A stretch of 64,000 nucleotides of DNA from Tritrichomonas musculus. Taxonomy: Eukaryota > Parabasalia > Tritrichomonadida > Tritrichomonadidae. The notes below the pieces were generated by a model, which was given only the letters and a program-made list of their open reading frames with translations, made no database searches and had not been told where the DNA came from. The stretch is from assembly GCA_039105265.1 (NCBI GenBank), contig JAPFFF010000020.1:2249001-2313000 (forward strand), in the 5' to 3' direction. Shown piece by piece: positions 51,297 through 63,347 of this stretch (position 1 is the first letter of the stretch; each line of letters starts with the position of its first letter). Made by a program: the position numbers and the translations under genes.

Positions 51297-52456
51297 TAAA
51301 TATATTACCCTAGTCGAAAAAGTGTCAAAAGATGAATACTTTGCACTTACAGTTATTATAACAGAGTATGCTCCAAATGGTTCATTATCTGACCTTATTA
51401 AGCATGATCGAATGAATCTAAATAAACCAATTTTAATTAATTTCTATACATTGGAAAGTTAAAAATGGTAAACGTCCAGAGTTCAAGTTCCTGATTATTT
51501 GATGCTGGTTTCAAGATCCAACAAATAATTGACGAATTAAAGAATGTTCATAATTATATTAATGAAAAAGTATTCTAATTATATTAAATTGATTGATAAA
51601 CATAAAATTACTTTTCGATTAAACTAAAATTGTCATTCATTTCATTAAACATTTATTTTTGAAAAATGAAAAAAAAATAAGATGATGAAAAGCTGATTAA
51701 AATCATTGAAAACTTCAAATTTAAATTAATTCACTTTCCTTACAAATATTTAAAATGTATTAGTGATAATAATGATAATAGTGATAAAAATAAAAGAATT
51801 GTTAAAAATGCTGAATCATGAAATTTTGAGAAATAATTTGAAGTTAGTCGAAATTTGATTGAAGGTTGAACCCATTTTGATGAATTCTTTATATATGAAA
51901 TAAAGATATTAAAATAATGCTTATATGATGCTATTAAAAGAAATTAGTAATTAAAATAATATATGAAGCTTTCAGTTTATTAAAAATTAATTATTTTTTA
52001 AATCAAAATTTTGTCATGTTGCCCCTTTCTATTCAAATAAACCAATTTCCTCATCATTTCTTTTCACAAAGCTTTCAACTTGTTTGACTTCAGAATCAGA
52101 TAAATCCAAAATTTTGAATTTATTTGATCTGAGAGTATTTGAAATTGACTCAAAACTTGGTCTTTGTTTTGGATCAAATGACCAACAATCTTGAATCAAT
52201 TTTGTAGCAAATTTGTTCTTGCAGAAAACGTTTAAGCTTTTCATTTGTCAAACCTTCTTGTTCTAATGTTTTAAGTGCAAAGTATTCATCTTTTGACACT
52301 TTTTCGACTAGGGTACGGATACCGCCAAGGCGAATTCCGCCATTTTTCCGCCACGCCATATGAAACGTGGCTGGCGGAATGGCGCTATGGCTAAAATATA
52401 TTAAAAATAAATTATTTAAAATTATTATTAATTTTAATAGTATATAAATATATTAC
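51294..52456. pseudogene. Rearranged protein-kinase fragments, flanked by a 15-bp direct repeat
   Basis: A block absent from copy 2. ATATAAATATATTAC occurs at 51294-51308 and 52442-52456, but only once at the matching place in copy 2. Inside, a 43-bp perfect inverted repeat (51307-51349 and 52272-52314) encodes LVEKVSKDEYFAL of a kinase N-lobe on each strand. On the plus strand it runs into ITEYAPNGSLSDLI. On the minus strand a C-lobe (CWSFDPKQRPSF) and tail (LDLSDSEVKQVESFVKR) lie at 52029-52244, similar to the tail of the kinase at 17182. The catalytic loop is missing. A broken, partly inverted kinase gene. Confidence 0.7.
52334..52380. repeat. GC-rich palindrome next to the kinase fragment
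   Basis: ATTCCGCCA (52334-52342) pairs with TGGCGGAAT (52372-52380), and GCCACG (52350-52355) with CGTGGC (52366-52371). Unusually G+C-rich for this region; GGCGGAAT also begins the right MULE end, so it may mark a transposon tip. Confidence 0.45.
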
Positions 52457-53943
52457 AGGGCGCGACATTCAAGTCGGGCCGTGGGATATTCAAGTCGGGC
52501 CCTAGGTATTCAATTTTATCAATGTTTTTCAATGTTTTTAACGTACAAACTCAATCTTTTTCAGAAGAATGGACATTCAAGTCGGGCCCATTTTATTCAA
52601 AAAAAAATTTTGAAAATAAAATGCAAATATCTTCTAAAGGGAATATGTTTTTTTTAATATATTAAGTTTATGACTAGAATATTATATTCTAATATTTTAT
52701 CCCAGCAAATATTGAATAAATATATGCTGGGATAAAAAAGATAATCAATCACTTTGAATAAAATATAAATATCTTTTTTCAAAATTTATAATATCAAAAA
52801 ATATATAATTAAAATATTATATTTATTTATTTATTATTAAATTCTACAATATAAAAGCATAAATTCCTTTTTATATGTTGTTTCAATCATTGGGCCCAAC
52901 TTGAAAGTCCATTATTCTGAAAAAGTTTAAAAGTTTTTTCTAAAGAAAAAACTAAATATGATTTTAAATAATCGCTATTTTATAAATATGTTTTCATAAT
53001 TTTCTTTGTTTAATGAAGATATTTTAGTATTGCAGAGAAAAATGGTTTGTGTTAAAGACACTTGAATCGTAGTAAACAAACCTTTTCAATTTTAAAGTAT
53101 TGTTTTTAGAAAAAAAATAATAAAAACATGAAAAAATGCATTCAACAATAAAGATTTAAAGATAAATGCTTTTATATCAAAAAGTTTAGCAAAATCATCC
53201 CAAAAAAAAAATAAATATGAATAATCTCCAAAATTGATATCTGATTTATCAGGAAATAGCATTACTAGGAATTAAATTTGCCTAAATTAACTTTGCAGGT
53301 ATTAAATTTCAATTATTCCAAATTTCTCCGAAAAAAAGATATTAATTTTTATAATTTAATAAAAATTTGATCATCAACAGGCCAAAGAAATCATTGACTA
53401 TTAACTATGAGATCACGATGTCATTAGAATCAAATAAACATAGCTAGAAAAAAAATATCATTATTAACGGCTTTTTAGATTCCATTTAGTTTATCTAGAA
53501 AACTGAATATTTTATTTAGTTTTTATTCATTATTCATTTAAATATTTTTCTAATTGAAGGCCGAATCGATAAAATTTTTTTGGGCCCGACTTGAATGTCG
53601 CATTCTCACAATTTTCCATTTTTGTGATAAAAAAGGGCCCCACTTGAATGTCGCATCCTCTCAAAACATAAAAATAAAAAAATAAATATATATCGAAAGT
53701 TTTTTATTTAATATATATATATTTTTAATAAATTGTGTTTTACTGCTTTATTAGATTAATAAAAATAAAAATAAAAAATCCATCAAAAAACAAACTTTTT
53801 CAAAAAAAATGGGCCCGACTTGAATGTCGCATTCATTCAAATTTATACCGCTAGAAAAAAAATTGAATTCATTCAATTTTGAATCTTTTTTTGCAGTTTA
53901 TATTCAATTTAAAATTTGGGCCCGACTTGAATGTCGCACCCTG
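52456..53943. mobile_element. Non-coding TIR element, 1488 bp (copy 1)
   Basis: Ends CAGGGCGCGACATTCAAGTC (left) and, inverted, CAGGGTGCGACATTCAAGTC (right); the match continues through GGGCC. TA flanks each end (52454-52455, 53944-53945), suggesting a TA target duplication. The same GACATTCAAGTCGGGCC core recurs inside near both ends (about 52485, 52571, 52893; 53582, 53632, 53808), pointing outward on each side, like subterminal transposase-binding sites. No transposase frame, so non-autonomous. Confidence 0.8.
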
Positions 53944-54911
53944 TATTTTAATTGAAAAAGTAGCTTCTATCATCTACTGCAAATGGAGTGGCAGCCTTCA
54001 AAAAGTGAACAATTGAAAAGATTTTAAAAATTATCAAAACAAAACGTCCAAAGCTCCTTTAAGCGAATCCTAGAAAATAGAAATTTTGCGATTAGTGGAT
54101 CAATTTGGAAATCAATAAGTTCTCATTTGGGAATCAAATTGGAAGAAGGAAAGAAACTGTTAAGAATTTAACAAATTTAATATTAAATATATACGCTGTC
54201 ACCTAGAAAGGGTAGACCAATAGCAATTACAGAATAATATAAATGATGTTGAAAACAATTTCAATATATGAGAATTTCCTCAAAAATTCTAAGACGAAAT
54301 TTTTTGAAATAAAATAAAATTGAATGTAATTGAGAGCAATATTGAATAAAGGTCAATTATTTTGCTATTTTTTTCTAAATAACGATCAAATTAGGGTATT
54401 GAACTAAGTTTATGCAAAAATTGAATGGAAAATTCTCTTCACAAGTGGTAATGAGTATCGAGAAATATTTAATAAAATGAAACAATTCAAAGGCATCTTC
54501 TTGATTAGAAAGATTTTTTTTAGCAAATTAAATAATAATTTGAATAATTTAAAAATCATGATGATATAAATAACATTGGATTATTTTTACGTTTTTTTTT
54601 TTTTTACTATTTTTGATCAAAAGTTTTCAATGTTTTTTTTCTCAATTATTCTGAAACCTCATATAAAAAGTTCAAACAAAATTTTAATAAAAATAGATTT
54701 ATCCTGTTATTAAAATGTGATTTTTATAAATAAGCAAACTTTTAAACCAAAATGGCTCTAATATCGTTTTTAAACATTTTTTGGGAAAATCTTTCATAAA
54801 ATGGATAATAAATGAATGAATGGTTTACAAAATATTTTTTCAAATATAAAAACTCTAATTATTTTTTCATATCACATTTCATTAATTTTGACAAATTGTT
54901 ATTTTGTAAAA

Positions 54912-56090
54912 ATGAGTTCAGAAGCATTTGTTGAAAAAATGAAAAGTATTCAAAGTTCCCTTCTGGAATTCCTTGAAGAAGAATCAGATGCTGACGACGA
55001 ATATGAAAATTTCATTAACCTTGTCTCGACTCAACAAATAATTAATGACGAACATGAATTCAAAGCATTATTACAATTAATAGTGAACATTGTGAACAAT
55101 CATCATCGTGATCGTAATTTTATTTCTAAAGTTGAGCGAGTTTTGAGATATTTCAAACAAGATCTCCAAAAATATTTTTCAAATTCAGAAATTTTCCAAA
55201 TTTTCAACGATAACAAGAGAATGCTTCTATTTCTTCTTGAAGAAAAAATGATGATAATTGATGAATACATTTTTTCAATAATTACGAATGACTTTTATAT
55301 CAGGAGAAACTATTGTGAATATTTTCAACCAGAAATCAAACCGTTTGTCACAGAAGAAAACATTGAAAAATATGGCAGCAAGAATAAATCATTAAAAGAT
55401 TCTGAATTTATTGAACGAATGAACAAGGAAGTTGAATCCGATTTCTATGAAAAACGACGAGAAGGAGCAAATGATGATTCTTTGTGTGAACTGATTCGAA
55501 ACAACGAAATCAAAGAATTTATCAGATTTACAGAACAAAGAAATTTGTCACTCGAAATTTACATTAAAAAATCAATTTTTGAAACAAACCAACTTTTGAC
55601 AGAAAATAACCAAATCAGTCTGATTGAATATGCATCATTTTATGGTTCGAATGACATCATCAAATACATGGAAAAGCAAGGAGTTAAACTGACATCATCG
55701 ATGTGGATTTTTGCTATTCACAGTTGTAATGCAGAACTGATCAGATATCTTGAAGACAATCATGTTTCACCACCAGATAATGGCTATGAAAGAATTCTTG
55801 AAGAATCGATCAAATGCCATCACAACGAAATTTCGAACTACATCATAGATAATTTAATGAACGAAGAAGATCTACAAAATAACATTGAAGACAACTATGA
55901 TGACAATCTTTATCGATATACAGTTGAATCTCACAATTATTGTTTTTTCCCAACAAACATGAAATACAAAAACATGTTTTTTTATTTATGTAAATTTGAT
56001 TATTACACACTTGTTGAACTTTATCTAAAAGAATTAACTATTGACATAAATTCAACAATTATAATATCAATCATTTTTATGACATTTTAA
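54912..56090 (+). CDS. DUF3447-ankyrin family protein, N-terminal domain (locus 4)
   Basis: 392 residues, almost identical to the locus 3 copy in the first ~250 residues. Differences then cluster: LTENNQISLIEYASFYG replaces LTCYDKISLIEYASFYG, EKQGVKLTSSMWIFAIHS replaces EKKGVELTSSMWIYAIHS, and VSPPDNGYERILEE replaces VPPENKYERILEE. The change at LTENN makes it more like locus 1 there, which hints at gene conversion between loci. Start chosen as for locus 3. The frame is intact up to the final DIN and closes just before the repeat modules. Confidence 0.8.
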   Translation: MSSEAFVEKMKSIQSSLLEFLEEESDADDEYENFINLVSTQQIINDEHEFKALLQLIVNIVNNHHRDRNFISKVERVLRYFKQDLQKYFSNSEIFQIFNDNKRMLLFLLEEKMMIIDEYIFSIITNDFYIRRNYCEYFQPEIKPFVTEENIEKYGSKNKSLKDSEFIERMNKEVESDFYEKRREGANDDSLCELIRNNEIKEFIRFTEQRNLSLEIYIKKSIFETNQLLTENNQISLIEYASFYGSNDIIKYMEKQGVKLTSSMWIFAIHSCNAELIRYLEDNHVSPPDNGYERILEESIKCHHNEISNYIIDNLMNEEDLQNNIEDNYDDNLYRYTVESHNYCFFPTNMKYKNMFFYLCKFDYYTLVELYLKELTIDINSTIIISIIFMTF

Positions 56091-57578
56091 ATCAAAAACA
56101 TTCATGAAATTCAAATCTAACTTTTTTCATGGTATTGAAAAATTGAATGATTTATGGAATTTAACTCGAACATTTAATAATACGGCGTTGACTCTTGCTG
56201 CATATAATGGCCATAAAGAAATTGTTGAACTATTAATAAGCCAAGAAGGCATTGATATCAACATTCGAGACATTTTAAATCAAAACATTCATATAATTCA
56301 AATCTAACTTTTTTCATAGGATTGAATTATTGAATTATTTATGGAATTTAACTCGAACATTTAATGATACGGCGTTGATTCGTGCTGCATCTGAAGGCCA
56401 TAAAGAAATTGTTGAACTATTAATAAGGCAAGAAGGCATTGATATCAACATTCAAGACATTTTAAATCAAAACATTCATGAAATTCAAATCTAACTTTTT
56501 TCATGATATTGAAAAATTGAATGATTTATGGAATTTAACTCGAACATTTAATTATACGGTTTTAATTCATGCTGCATCTGAAGGCCATAAAGAAATTGTT
56601 GAACTATTAATAAGCCAAGAAGGCATTGATATCAACATTCAAGACATTTTAAATCAAAACATTCATGAAATTCAAATCTAACTTTATTAATAAAATTGAA
56701 AAATTGAATGATTTATGGAATTTAACTCGAACATTTAATTGGACGGCGTTGATTCATGCTGCATGGAAAGGCCATAAAGAAATTGTTGGACTATTAATAA
56801 GGCAAGAAGGCATTGATATCAACATTCAAGACATTTTAAATCAAAAACATTCATAAAATTCAAATCTAACTTTTTTCATGTGATTGAAAAATTGAATTAT
56901 TTATGGAATTTAACTCGAACATTTAATTGTACGGCGTTGATTCGTGCTGCAATATGTTGCCATAAAGAAATTGTTGAACTATTAATAAGGCAAGAAGGCA
57001 TTGATATCAACATTCAAGACATTTTAAATCAAAAACATTCATAAAATTCAAATCTAACTTTTTTCATTGGATTGAAAAATTGAATGATTTATGGAATTTA
57101 ACTCGAACATTTAATCAGGCGGAGTTGATTTGGGCTGCATATAAAGGCCATAAAGAAATTGTTGAACTATTAATAAGGCAAGAAGGCATTGATATCAACA
57201 TTCAAGACATTTTAAATCAAAACATTCATGAAATTCAAATCTAACTTTTTTCATGATATTGAAAAATTGAATGATTTATGGAATTTAACTCGAACATTTA
57301 ATTATACGGTTTTAATTCATGCTGCATCTGAAGGCCATAAAGAAATTGTTGAACTATTAATAAGGCAAGAAGGCATTGATATCAACATTCAAGACATTTT
57401 AAATCAAAAACATTCATAAAATTCAAATCTAACTTTTTTCATATGATTGAAAAATTGAATGATTTATGGAATTTTGAAATAAAATATTCACAAAGCTGCC
57501 ATTGACCATGCAATAGAAGAAAATCATCGAGAAATTGTTGACCTTCTATCTGAAGGACCGATCAACGTAAAACCCTAA
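56091..57578 (+). repeat. Ankyrin module array of locus 4 (seven modules plus cap)
   Basis: Seven ~188-bp modules with different variable codons: FNNTALTLAAYNGH, FNDTALIRAASEGH, FNYTVLIHAASEGH, FNWTALIHAAWKGH, FNCTALIRAAICCH, FNQAELIWAAYKGH and FNYTVLIHAASEGH. The cap is at 57483-57578 (HKAAIDHAIEENHREIVDLL, ending INVKP). The array is more diverse than the 13-module array of copy 1, although the flanks of the two loci are nearly identical. Several modules have one A fewer in the linker (CAAAACATTC), which changes the frame again. Confidence 0.85.
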
Positions 57579-58354
57579 GGTGATAAATTGAAGTCTAAGT
57601 GATTAATAAAAATTTACTACTTTATAATCAAAATTATATTTTAATCTTTAATAGAATAGTATTTTTATATATAGTTGGTGGACAAAATTATGTTTTCACA
57701 TCATTTTAGTTAATATCGTATCGAGTATATATATAAATATATCTTTATATCTTAATTAATAATACTGTAATTACTTTGCTTTTCTAAGTTGTAATTTAGT
57801 AAGAGGAGATGCATTTTATAAATATGCAATTATGGCAAACAATATTTATGCCATTCGATAAATAATTAATGCACTAACTAATATATTCTCTTAAATTTGT
57901 TATAACTAGCCTACCTTTCGAAAAAATGAGGTGACAAATTCAATTTTTTAGATACTCATTTTCGTGATCTGGCAGTGACTGATTTAAAAGAAATAGAAAA
58001 TAAGCATTAATATCCTAAGTTGTTTTTAGATCATTGATCGGAAACTAATAAATCAATGTTGATCATATGAAAACGAAAAAACACCAATTTTTTCACAAAA
58101 CTTCAAACGCAAAAAAAAATTTACAGATCACCCGGTATCGAGATTTTTTAAGTATTGATAAGACATAACATGTTCATAATAAAAATATTATGATTTTGTG
58201 AATTTTTTTTTCTAGATAAAAAATTTAAGCCATTTTAATTTTTCACTTTACGTGAATGGCATCTATTTGAAGTATTTTGTCTCTCGCGGATTGCATATGG
58301 TAAAATTGGTTGTATAGCGGGCTTGATTTGAAAATCAGTTAGTATAAAAACTCT
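57579..58354. other. Intergenic DNA
   Basis: Near-identical to 46997-47775; nothing coding seen. Confidence 0.55.
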
Positions 58355-58558
58355 TTAATCATTGGAAATAAAATATTCTTCAAGTGAATTACCATTTTCA
58401 AGATTCTTTCCTAAATATTGGAAACGCTGTTGATCAACTGGAATTCCTTCTAATTGCGTAATTTTTTCTTTTATTTCTTCTATTAATTGACTACTTTTCA
58501 CTTTGATGGTAATATTTTTTGAAACACTTTGGTTTATAATCTGAACTAGCAACTTCAT
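58355..58558 (-). CDS. Ubiquitin-like domain protein, C-terminally short (copy 2)
   Basis: Protein identical to the copy at 47776-47979, with the same missing C-terminal strand and di-Gly. The identity mostly reflects the recent duplication and is no proof of function. Confidence 0.65.
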   Translation of the reverse strand: MKLLVQIINQSVSKNITIKVKSSQLIEEIKEKITQLEGIPVDQQRFQYLGKNLENGNSLEEYFISND

Positions 58559-59065
58559 AGAAATTTGTTTAAAATTTTATCAATTGATGTTTTTGATAGA
58601 AATATTCTGCTATATACAAAGGTCTACTTCCAAATGTTTTATACGGTCATTTTTGAGGAAAATATATTATTATTTATTATTGTGATTATTATTCAAAATA
58701 ATTATAAATCACATTCAATATTTGAAGCGATTTGAATGATGATCGGATTTTAAATTATTTTTTCTTTACTTATGAACTTTTATCATCATAATAAAATTAT
58801 TATATATATCTCGAAAATTAGCAAATAAATTAGCTTTTAAACTATGCAAAAATTATTTATTTTTTACATAAATAATAATTATAAAATTTTAAAAATAATG
58901 TGTAGATTGTCAAAGTAAATACATATGTTTTTAATTAATTAAAGTTTTTACTATATTTATAATATTTTAATGTATGATATAAAATATATAAAATATATAT
59001 TATATTTAATATATGCATTATTTATTAAGATAAATGTAAATTAATTTTTTATTCAATTTAGTAAT
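58559..59065. other. Divergent intergenic region
   Basis: Copy of 47980-48486, AT-rich, no motif singled out. Confidence 0.45.
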
Positions 59066-61674
59066 ATGACTAAATTACAAATTTTGTCTGAAAAAAAAAA
59101 AATAGATACAGTAATGTCTGGAAGTGATAGCATTGAAAAATTCTTAGATGAATATAAAAAGATCCAATCAATTTTTCTAGATTTCTTAAATAACGAGTCA
59201 AATATTGAAGAAAATTTCAACAATCTACTTCAAATAATTGAGGATACAAAAATTCGAGATTGCCAACACAAAATCAGACAATTTTTACACATGCTTCTAA
59301 ATATTTCTAATAACCACCACCACGTACCAAACTTTTTCAGCAAGCTCGAGCAAGTATTACTAATTATCAAAGACGATATCAACAAATTCTTTTCAAATTC
59401 ACAAATATTTGATATATTCAAGACCAACAAACGAATTCTTCTTTTTTTAATTGAAGAAAAAATCATGACAGTAGATGAATATTTTGTGAATCAAATACCC
59501 CAATTTATCAAATGGAAATAACCACGATACTTTGCTCCAGAAATAAAACCATTCATAAATGATAAAATAATTTCTGGGTATTCAAATAAATTGATTGAAA
59601 AGATAAAGAAAGAAATTCCTGATAATTTTTTTGAATTGAGAAAAAAAGGAGAAAATGAAAGTTTTCTCTGCGAATTGATTCGAAAAGATGATATAAAAAA
59701 TTTTATTGTTTAAGTGAATAAAAATAGCATTTCGCTCAATGCAAAAATCCATTTTTCAACATATGAAACAAATTTATTTCTTTTCAGGGATGATATTGAA
59801 TTAATTGAATACGCTGCTTTCTTCGGTTCAAATCAAATTTTATCTTTTTGTAAATCTGAAGGAGTGGAATTAAAATCATCATTGTGGAAATTTGCTATTC
59901 ACAGTAATAATGCTGAAATAATTAGTTTTCTTGAAGATAATCATATCATCCCAACACCTGAATATGGAGTATGCTTTTGGGAAGCGATTGATTGCCATCA
60001 TAATGACATTGCAATATTTTTCCTCAATAATTATCTAACACCTGATTATGAAAATACAATTACAACCATTGTTAATAGTTTGAAATGTTATAATTTTTTA
60101 TTTCTAAATGAAACAAATATATATGATTCGTTTTGCAACTTATGCAGTTATGATTATTATTCAATTGTTAAAATTCTTTTAACATACAAAGATGTTGATA
60201 TCAACAAAAAAGAAATTGTTTTAACAAATATATTTCAATTACATTCAAAATTATATATTTCATTTGCATTCAAAATCATATCTTTCAATTGCATTCAAAA
60301 TTATATCTTTAAATGGAATTCAAAATCATATCTTTCAATAAAATTCAAAATAATATTTTTCAATTACATTCAAAATTGATATATATATCAATTGCATTCA
60401 AAATCATATTCTTAAATGGAATTAAAAATTATATCTTTCAAACGGAGTTCAAAATTCTATCTTTCAATTACATTCAAAATCATATCTTCCAATATAATTC
60501 TGGGTTATACCTTTCAATGGAATTTAAAATCATATCTTTAAATTGGATTCAAAATTATATCTTTCAATTACATGAAATTTTAACGTAATTTTATTCAACA
60601 GCTTTATTTTCGGCAGTTGAAAATGAAAACTTTGAGATTGTCAAGCTTCTCTTAACGAATGATAAACTTGATATTAATATTATATATATTTTTTATAGCT
60701 TTTTAATAAAATTCATGCTTATATCATTCAATGAAATTCAAAATCAATTATTTCAATATCATTCAGAATTATATCTTTAAATGGAATTTAAAATTATATT
60801 TTTCAATACAGTTCAAAATTAAATCTTTCAATAACATTCAAAATCATATCTTTTAATGACATTCAAATCATAACTTTCAATGAAATTCATGATATTTTTT
60901 TCAATGGAATTCAAAATCATGTCTTTCAATGAAATTCAAAATCATCTCTTTCAATGAAATTCAAAATCACATCTTTCAATGAAATTTAAAATTATATCTT
61001 TCAATGACATCCAAAATCATATCTTTCAATAAAATTCAAAATCATATCTTTTGATCTCATTCAAAATAATATCTTTCAATTGGGTTCAAAATCATATTTT
61101 TCAATAAAATTTAAAATCACATTTTTTAATTGGATTTTAAATCATATATTCTAATCATATTCCAATACAAGTATAATTTTATAAAACAGCTATATTTGAA
61201 GCAGTTGCAGGAGAATATATTGAAATCATAAAACTTTTATTAACGAATGATAAACTTGATATTAATCTTGGTTATATTTTATATATCATTTTTATATAAT
61301 TTAAAATCATATCTTTCAATTGCATTCATAATTAATTACATTAAAATTTTTTTTCAATAAAATTCAAAATCATATCTTTCAATATCATTCAATATCATAT
61401 TTTTCAATATGATTCAAAATCTTATCATTCAATAGAATTTAAAATCATATCGTTCAACCATATTCAAAATCATATCTTTCAACCATATTCAAAATAATTT
61501 TTTTCAATAGAATTCATAATTGAATCTTTTGATGAAATTCAAAATCATATCTTTAAATGAAATTCTAATTTAGTAAGATTTTATATAACATCATTGTATT
61601 TAGCTGTTGAAAATAATAACATTGAAATACTCAAGCTTTTATTAACTAATGATAGACTTGATATCAATCTTGGA
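59066..61674 (+). pseudogene. DUF3447-ankyrin family B gene, interrupted (copy 2)
   Basis: Copy of 48487-51130. It has the same in-frame TAA (59711-59713) and a second one, TAA for TAT, at 59519-59521, so the head frame is only 151 residues. The DUF3447 core frame (59714-60379) and the ankyrin motifs at 60589-60681, 61177-61271 and 61579-61674 are otherwise as in copy 1. The extra stop, absent in copy 1, argues that at least this copy is decaying. Confidence 0.75.
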
Positions 61675-61845
61675 TATGTTTTATAAATATTATTTTTATA
61701 AAATTCATACTTATATCATTCAATGAAATTCAAAATCATATCTTTCAATTGGATTCAAAATAATGTCTTTCAATGTAATTTAACATCATATTTTTCTATA
61801 GAATTCAAAATCATATCTTTCAATTGGATTCAAAATCATATTTAT
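60240..61845 (+). repeat. 25-bp repeat tracts with a variable triplet (copy 2)
   Basis: Same tracts as copy 1 (about 60240-60575, 60711-61165, 61300-61555, 61710-61845), with small length changes: a 2-base gain near 60383 and a shorter third tract. Triplets match copy 1 at nearly every unit; one unit reads TGG where copy 1 has TGA. Confidence 0.85.
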
Positions 61846-61857
61846 ATAAATATATTA

Positions 61858-63347
61858 CAGGGCGCGACATTCAAGTCGGGCCGTGGGATATTCAAGTCGG
61901 GCCCTAGGTATTCAATTTTCTCAATGTTTTTCAATGTTTTTAACGTACAAACTCAATCTTTTTCAGAAGAATGGACATTCAAGTCGGGCCCATTTTATTC
62001 AAAAAAAAAATTTTGAAAATAAAATGCAAATATCTTCTAAAGGGAATATGTTTTTTTTAATATATTAAGTTTATGACTAGAATATTATATTCTAATATTT
62101 TATCCCAGCAAATATTGAATAAATATATGCTGGGATAAAAAAGATAATCAATCACTTTGAATAAAATATAAATATCTTTTTTCAAAATTTATAATATCAA
62201 AAAATATATAATTAAAATATTATATTTATTTATTTATTATTAAATTCTACAATATAAAAGCATAAATTCCTTTTTATATGTTGTTTCAATCATTGGGCCC
62301 AACTTGAAAGTCCATTATTCTGAAAAAGTTTAAAAGTTTTTTCTAAAGAAAAAACTAAATATGATTTTAAATAATCGCTATTTTATAAATATGTTTTCAT
62401 AATTTTCTTTGTTTAATGAAGATATTTTAGTATTGCAGAGAAAAATGGTTTGTGTTAAAGACACTTGAATCGTAGTAAACAAACCTTTTCAATTTTAAAG
62501 TATTGTTTTTAGAAAAAAAAATAATAAAAACATGAAAAAATGCATTCAACAATAAAGATTTAAAGATAAATGCTTTTATATCAAAAAGTTTAGCAAAATC
62601 ATCCCAAAAAAAAATAAATATGAATAATCTTCAAAATTGATATCTGATTTATCAGGAAATAGCATTACTAGGAATTAAATTTGCCTAAATTAACTTTGCA
62701 GGTATTAAATTTCAATTATTCCAAATTTCTCCGAAAAAAAGATATTAATTTTTATAATTTAATAAAAATTTGATCATCAACAGGCCAAAGAAATCATTGA
62801 CTATTAACTATGAGATCACGATGTCATTAGAATCAAATAAACATAGCTAGAAAAAAAAATATCATTATTAACGGCTTTTTAGATTCCATTTAGTTTATCT
62901 AGAAAACTGAATATTTTATTTAGTTTTTATTCATTATTCATTTAAATATTTTTCTAATTGAAGGCCGAATCGATAAAATTTTTTTGGGCCCGACTTGAAT
63001 GTCGCATTCTCACAATTTTCCATTTTTGTGATAAAAAAGGGCCCCACTTGAATGTCGCATCCTCTCAAAACATAAAAATAAAAAAATAAATATATATCGA
63101 AAGTTTTTTATTTAATATATATATATTTTTAATAAATTGTGTTTTACTGCTTTATTAGATTAATAAAAATAAAAATAAAAAATCCATCAAAAAACAAACT
63201 TTTTCAAAAAAAATGGGCCCGACTTGAATGTCGCATTCATTCAAATTTATACCGCTAGAAAAAAAATTGAATTCATTCAATTTTGAATCTTTTTTTGCAG
63301 TTTATATTCAATTTAAAATTTGGGCCCGACTTGAATGTCGCACCCTG
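61858..63347. mobile_element. Non-coding TIR element, 1490 bp (copy 2)
   Basis: Copy of the element at 52456 carried by the duplication: same CAGGG ends, same outward-facing internal repeats, TA flanks at 61856-61857 and 63348-63349. No coding frame. Confidence 0.8.

Larger units (their letters stand above)
42223..53943. repeat. Segmental duplication, copy 1 (11.7 kb)
   Basis: Starts TATTTTAATTGAAAAAGTAG and is followed directly by a second copy starting with the same bases at 53944. Contents in order: degenerate region, DUF3447-ankyrin locus A, ubiquitin-like ORF (minus), ankyrin locus B, kinase fragments, CAGGG element. Relative to copy 2 it has 13 rather than 7 ankyrin A modules and an extra 1148-bp kinase-fragment block. 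Confidence 0.9.
53944..63347. repeat. Segmental duplication, copy 2 (9.4 kb)
   Basis: Head-to-tail repeat of 42223-53943 with the same gene order and near-identical sequence outside the ankyrin array. The junctions on both sides fall exactly at the right end of the CAGGG element. Confidence 0.9.

Noticed and set aside
44378-57578. Diversity-generating retroelement as the source of variable codons
   Set aside because: Changes are not restricted to adenines of a template, and no reverse transcriptase or template repeat is seen in the window.
61723-62016. 97-residue ORF spanning the 25-bp repeat and the CAGGG element end
   Set aside because: It crosses the boundary of a mobile element and reflects the three-frame openness of the 25-bp repeat.
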